Source of the DNA: an uncultured Chitinophagales bacterium
Lineage (GTDB): Bacteria > Bacteroidota > Bacteroidia > Chitinophagales > Chitinophagaceae
Assembly: GCA_946886475.1 (NCBI GenBank)
Contig: CAMPIQ010000175.1
Coordinates: 1 to 6,763 of the forward strand
Direction of reading: 5' to 3'
Length of the DNA: 6,763 nt
A model generated the notes under the pieces. It did no database searches and was not told the DNA's origin. It saw nothing but the letters and a program-made list of their open reading frames with translations. Within the stretch, counting starts at the first letter, position 1; each line of letters opens with the position of its first letter. Shown here in pieces: positions 5,035 through 6,763 of this stretch. The translations under genes and the position numbers were made by a program.

Positions 5035-5781
5035 ATGGTAAAAGAAAAGAATGAAAAAATAGACCCTATAATTCCTCCTAAAGAACACGTTTATCTTGAA
5101 GGTCCTAAAAGCCGAGGGTATGAATTGCATTTTGGCTGGAGAGTTTTCTGGCAGTTCATGATGGGTTTTAGAAAATTACATTTTGTCGGGCCCTGTATCA
5201 CCGTTTTCGGATCTGCAAGGTTTAAGGAAGACAGTCCTTATTATACAGCAGCAAGGGAATTTGGTAAACGCATATCTGAAATAGGTTTTACTACTATGAC
5301 AGGGGGCGGCCCGGGCATTATGGAAGCGGCTAACCGGGGTGCTTATGAAAATGGAGGACGGTCGGTTGGATGTAATATCAGGCTTCCTTTTGAACAGGTT
5401 GGAAACAAGTACGTTCATAACTCTGTGACCTTTGAACATTTTTTTGTTAGAAAGGTATTGCTCATAAAATATTCCTATGCTTTTATCATCATGCCTGGTG
5501 GTTTTGGTACGATGGATGAATTTTTTGAAACACTCACTCTGATTCAGACCAAATCCATAACAGGTTTTCCAATGGTTTTGTATGGAAAAGAATTCTACAA
5601 AGAATTATGGGAAAGCATGCATGACATGGCCAAAAGGGGAACGATTTCAGAAGAAGATCTGAATCTTGTATTATTTACAGATGATGTAAATGAAGCTATA
5701 GACCATATCCGTAAGTATATTACCACCAATTATAAGATCAAGCCTAGAAACAGGTTTTGGTGGCTGTTTGAAAAACGCTGA
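5035..5781 (+). CDS. LOG-family protein (TIGR00730 type), probable nucleotide phosphoribohydrolase
   Basis: A 248-residue Rossmann-fold protein of the LOG family, long mislabelled lysine decarboxylase. Characterised members hydrolyse the N-glycosidic bond of nucleoside 5'-monophosphates, including cytokinin ribotides, releasing the base and ribose 5-phosphate. The first strand is CITVFGSAR (54-62). GGGPGIMEAANRGA (90-103), FFVRKVLL (136-143, Arg139 and Lys140) and the hallmark PGGFGTMDE (154-162) are all intact. A region of about 50 residues before the core, with several Trp and Phe, makes it longer than plant LOG proteins, as in some bacterial TIGR00730 members. The frame also opens upstream with TTG at 4990 (15 more residues). 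I chose ATG 5035 because MVKEKNEKIDP is a natural polar start and promoter-like boxes lie between the two codons. The bacterial substrate is unproven; AMP-like nucleotides are possible. Confidence 0.9.
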   Translation: MVKEKNEKIDPIIPPKEHVYLEGPKSRGYELHFGWRVFWQFMMGFRKLHFVGPCITVFGSARFKEDSPYYTAAREFGKRISEIGFTTMTGGGPGIMEAANRGAYENGGRSVGCNIRLPFEQVGNKYVHNSVTFEHFFVRKVLLIKYSYAFIIMPGGFGTMDEFFETLTLIQTKSITGFPMVLYGKEFYKELWESMHDMAKRGTISEEDLNLVLFTDDVNEAIDHIRKYITTNYKIKPRNRFWWLFEKR

Positions 5782-5874
5782 ATGCGCAGATAGCAGTAAG
5801 CAAAAAAAAATAGAACAACCTGCATTTTAAGTTTCATTTCTGAAATAAACCTGGGGATCTGCCACGCTGGAACT

Positions 5875-5882
5875 TAGCTTTG
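5875..5882 (+). promoter_or_regulatory. HAD gene -7 promoter box, very close to the start codon
   Basis: TAGCTTTG is a perfect TAnnTTTG box followed by CACAC and the ATG at 5888. The expected transcription start is at or within about a base of the ATG, implying an almost leaderless mRNA. CTGG at 5851-5854, 20 bases upstream, is only a weak -33 candidate. Confidence 0.55.
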
Positions 5883-5887
5883 CACAC

Positions 5888-6511
5888 ATGAAAATAGATG
5901 CGATCATTTTTGATCTGGGAGGCGTCCTCATCGACTGGAATCCGGATTATGTATTTGATACCATGTTTGATGACGCAGAAAAAAAGAAATTTTTTTTTGA
6001 TAACGTTTGTACCCCCGACTGGAATGAGGAACAGGACGCGGGCCGTTCAATAAAAGAAGCTACGGATGAACTCATTGCCAGACACCCGGACTGGAAAGAA
6101 TACATTGAAGCCTATTACGGGAGGTGGGAAGAAATGCTGGGTGGTCCCATTAATGAAACAGTTGAGATCTTCAGGGAATTAAAAGCTCAGGGCAGGCACA
6201 AATTTTACGCACTGACCAACTGGAGTGCCGAAACATTTCCTGTTGCTTTAAAGCGGTATGAGTTCCTTCATTGGTTTGATGGGAGAGTTGTGAGCGGAGA
6301 AGAAAAAATGAGAAAGCCCTTTCCGGAATTCTATGAGTTGATCCTGAAGAGATTTGATCTGAAACCAGCGCACACCTTATTCATAGATGATAACCTTCGC
6401 AATATCATTGCTGCAGAAGTAATTGGCATACAATGCATACATTTTATTTCCCCCATGCAATTGAAAACCGGGTTGATTCATATGGGGGCTCTTCCGGCAC
6501 TGGATGTGTAG
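5888..6511 (+). CDS. HAD-superfamily hydrolase, subfamily IA (YihX-like)
   Basis: A 207-residue haloacid dehalogenase-like hydrolase, probably a cytosolic small-molecule phosphatase. Motif I is IIFDLGGVLIDW (6-17) with nucleophile Asp9. The position two residues later, Asp in the DxD form of most HAD phosphatases, is Gly11, as in the DLGNV/DLGGV group that includes E. coli YihX. Motif II is YALTNWSAE (107-115, Thr110 and Ser113), motif III is Lys143 in KMRKPFPEFY, and motif IV is LFIDDNLRN (164-172, Asp167 and Asp168). A helical cap with PDWNEEQDAGRS (43-54) lies between motifs I and II, typical of cap type C1. The substrate cannot be told from sequence; sugar phosphates are plausible given YihX, a glucose-1-phosphatase. 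It follows the LOG gene by 106 bases and has its own promoter, so the two need not be co-transcribed. Confidence 0.92.
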   Translation: MKIDAIIFDLGGVLIDWNPDYVFDTMFDDAEKKKFFFDNVCTPDWNEEQDAGRSIKEATDELIARHPDWKEYIEAYYGRWEEMLGGPINETVEIFRELKAQGRHKFYALTNWSAETFPVALKRYEFLHWFDGRVVSGEEKMRKPFPEFYELILKRFDLKPAHTLFIDDNLRNIIAAEVIGIQCIHFISPMQLKTGLIHMGALPALDV

Positions 6512-6763
6512 TTATAGAAAATTTTCATGAGTACCATGGCTTTTTCAATCATTAATTGCTTTTTTAATTACAGGAAGCCACTGGTTAAAGAAAAAGACGC
6601 AGGCGGTGGAATGATCCAACTATGCATTCTACATTATTTTTTATCTATTAGGGAGAATACTATATTGATACAATGAAATCAGGTAGGGCTTTTATTTTTT
6701 TATTATATTCAAAAGAAAAAATGATCTCAAGGATATTCTTATATCTGTGTTGATGATCCATTC
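6512..6763. other. AT-rich end region with no convincing gene
   Basis: I see no recognisable gene, RNA or strong terminator here. GAAAATTTTC (6517-6526) is a 10-bp palindrome, and TAATT...AATTA around 6554-6577 could form a weak stem over a T-run, possibly the end of the HAD transcript. A leftward frame (6660-6761, 33 residues from an ATG, open to the window edge) could be the end of a gene beyond the right border, but its protein resembles nothing I know. Confidence 0.5.

Noticed and set aside
6673..6753. Rightward 26-residue frame
   Set aside because: No conserved pattern or promoter, and its Phe/Ile/Leu-rich composition is what AT-rich DNA gives by chance.
6660..6761. Leftward 33-residue frame reaching the right edge
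   Set aside because: Too short and AT-rich to support, and no family is recognised; it could be a gene end only if the sequence beyond the edge continues the frame.

Overview
The window looks like ordinary chromosome from a member of the Bacteroidota, most likely the Chitinophagia/Chitinophagaceae. This placement rests on inference from several signs: a 38-residue bTHX ribosomal protein, a DUF4286 protein, several TAnnTTTG-type -7 promoter boxes, no clear Shine-Dalgarno sequences before the starts, and AT-rich intergenic DNA with short GACTCCC-type repeats. No rRNA, tRNA, transposase, CRISPR array or defence cassette was found.

Layout. Positions 1-427 are a mostly non-coding leader that ends in a heptanucleotide tandem repeat just before a pyrH promoter. 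Three genes then run rightwards: pyrH (UMP kinase), a membrane-anchored coiled-coil protein of unknown function, and pdxH (pyridoxine 5'-phosphate oxidase). An inverted repeat fills the gap where pdxH meets the leftward genes. The leftward block, in transcription order, is xth (exonuclease III/AP endonuclease family), a DUF4286 protein, an HU-type DNA-binding protein and the small ribosomal protein bTHX. A perfect 11-bp-stem terminator separates HU from bTHX. A divergent intergenic region of about 210 bp then leads to two rightward genes: a LOG-family protein and a HAD-family hydrolase. The last 250 bases hold no convincing gene.

How the genes relate. This is a set of housekeeping genes rather than one pathway: pyrimidine nucleotide synthesis (pyrH), vitamin B6 cofactor synthesis (pdxH), ribosome and nucleoid small basic proteins (bTHX, HU), DNA repair (xth), and probable nucleotide or small-phosphate metabolism (LOG, HAD). 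Several genes seem to have their own promoters, so the window is a row of short transcription units. Two promoters, those of xth and the HAD gene, lie so close to the ATG that leaderless mRNAs are likely.

The parts least explained by known families are the coiled-coil protein and a 127-bp element (3474-3600), downstream of the DUF4286 gene, made of nested complementary segments. I see no clear evidence of a new multi-gene system.
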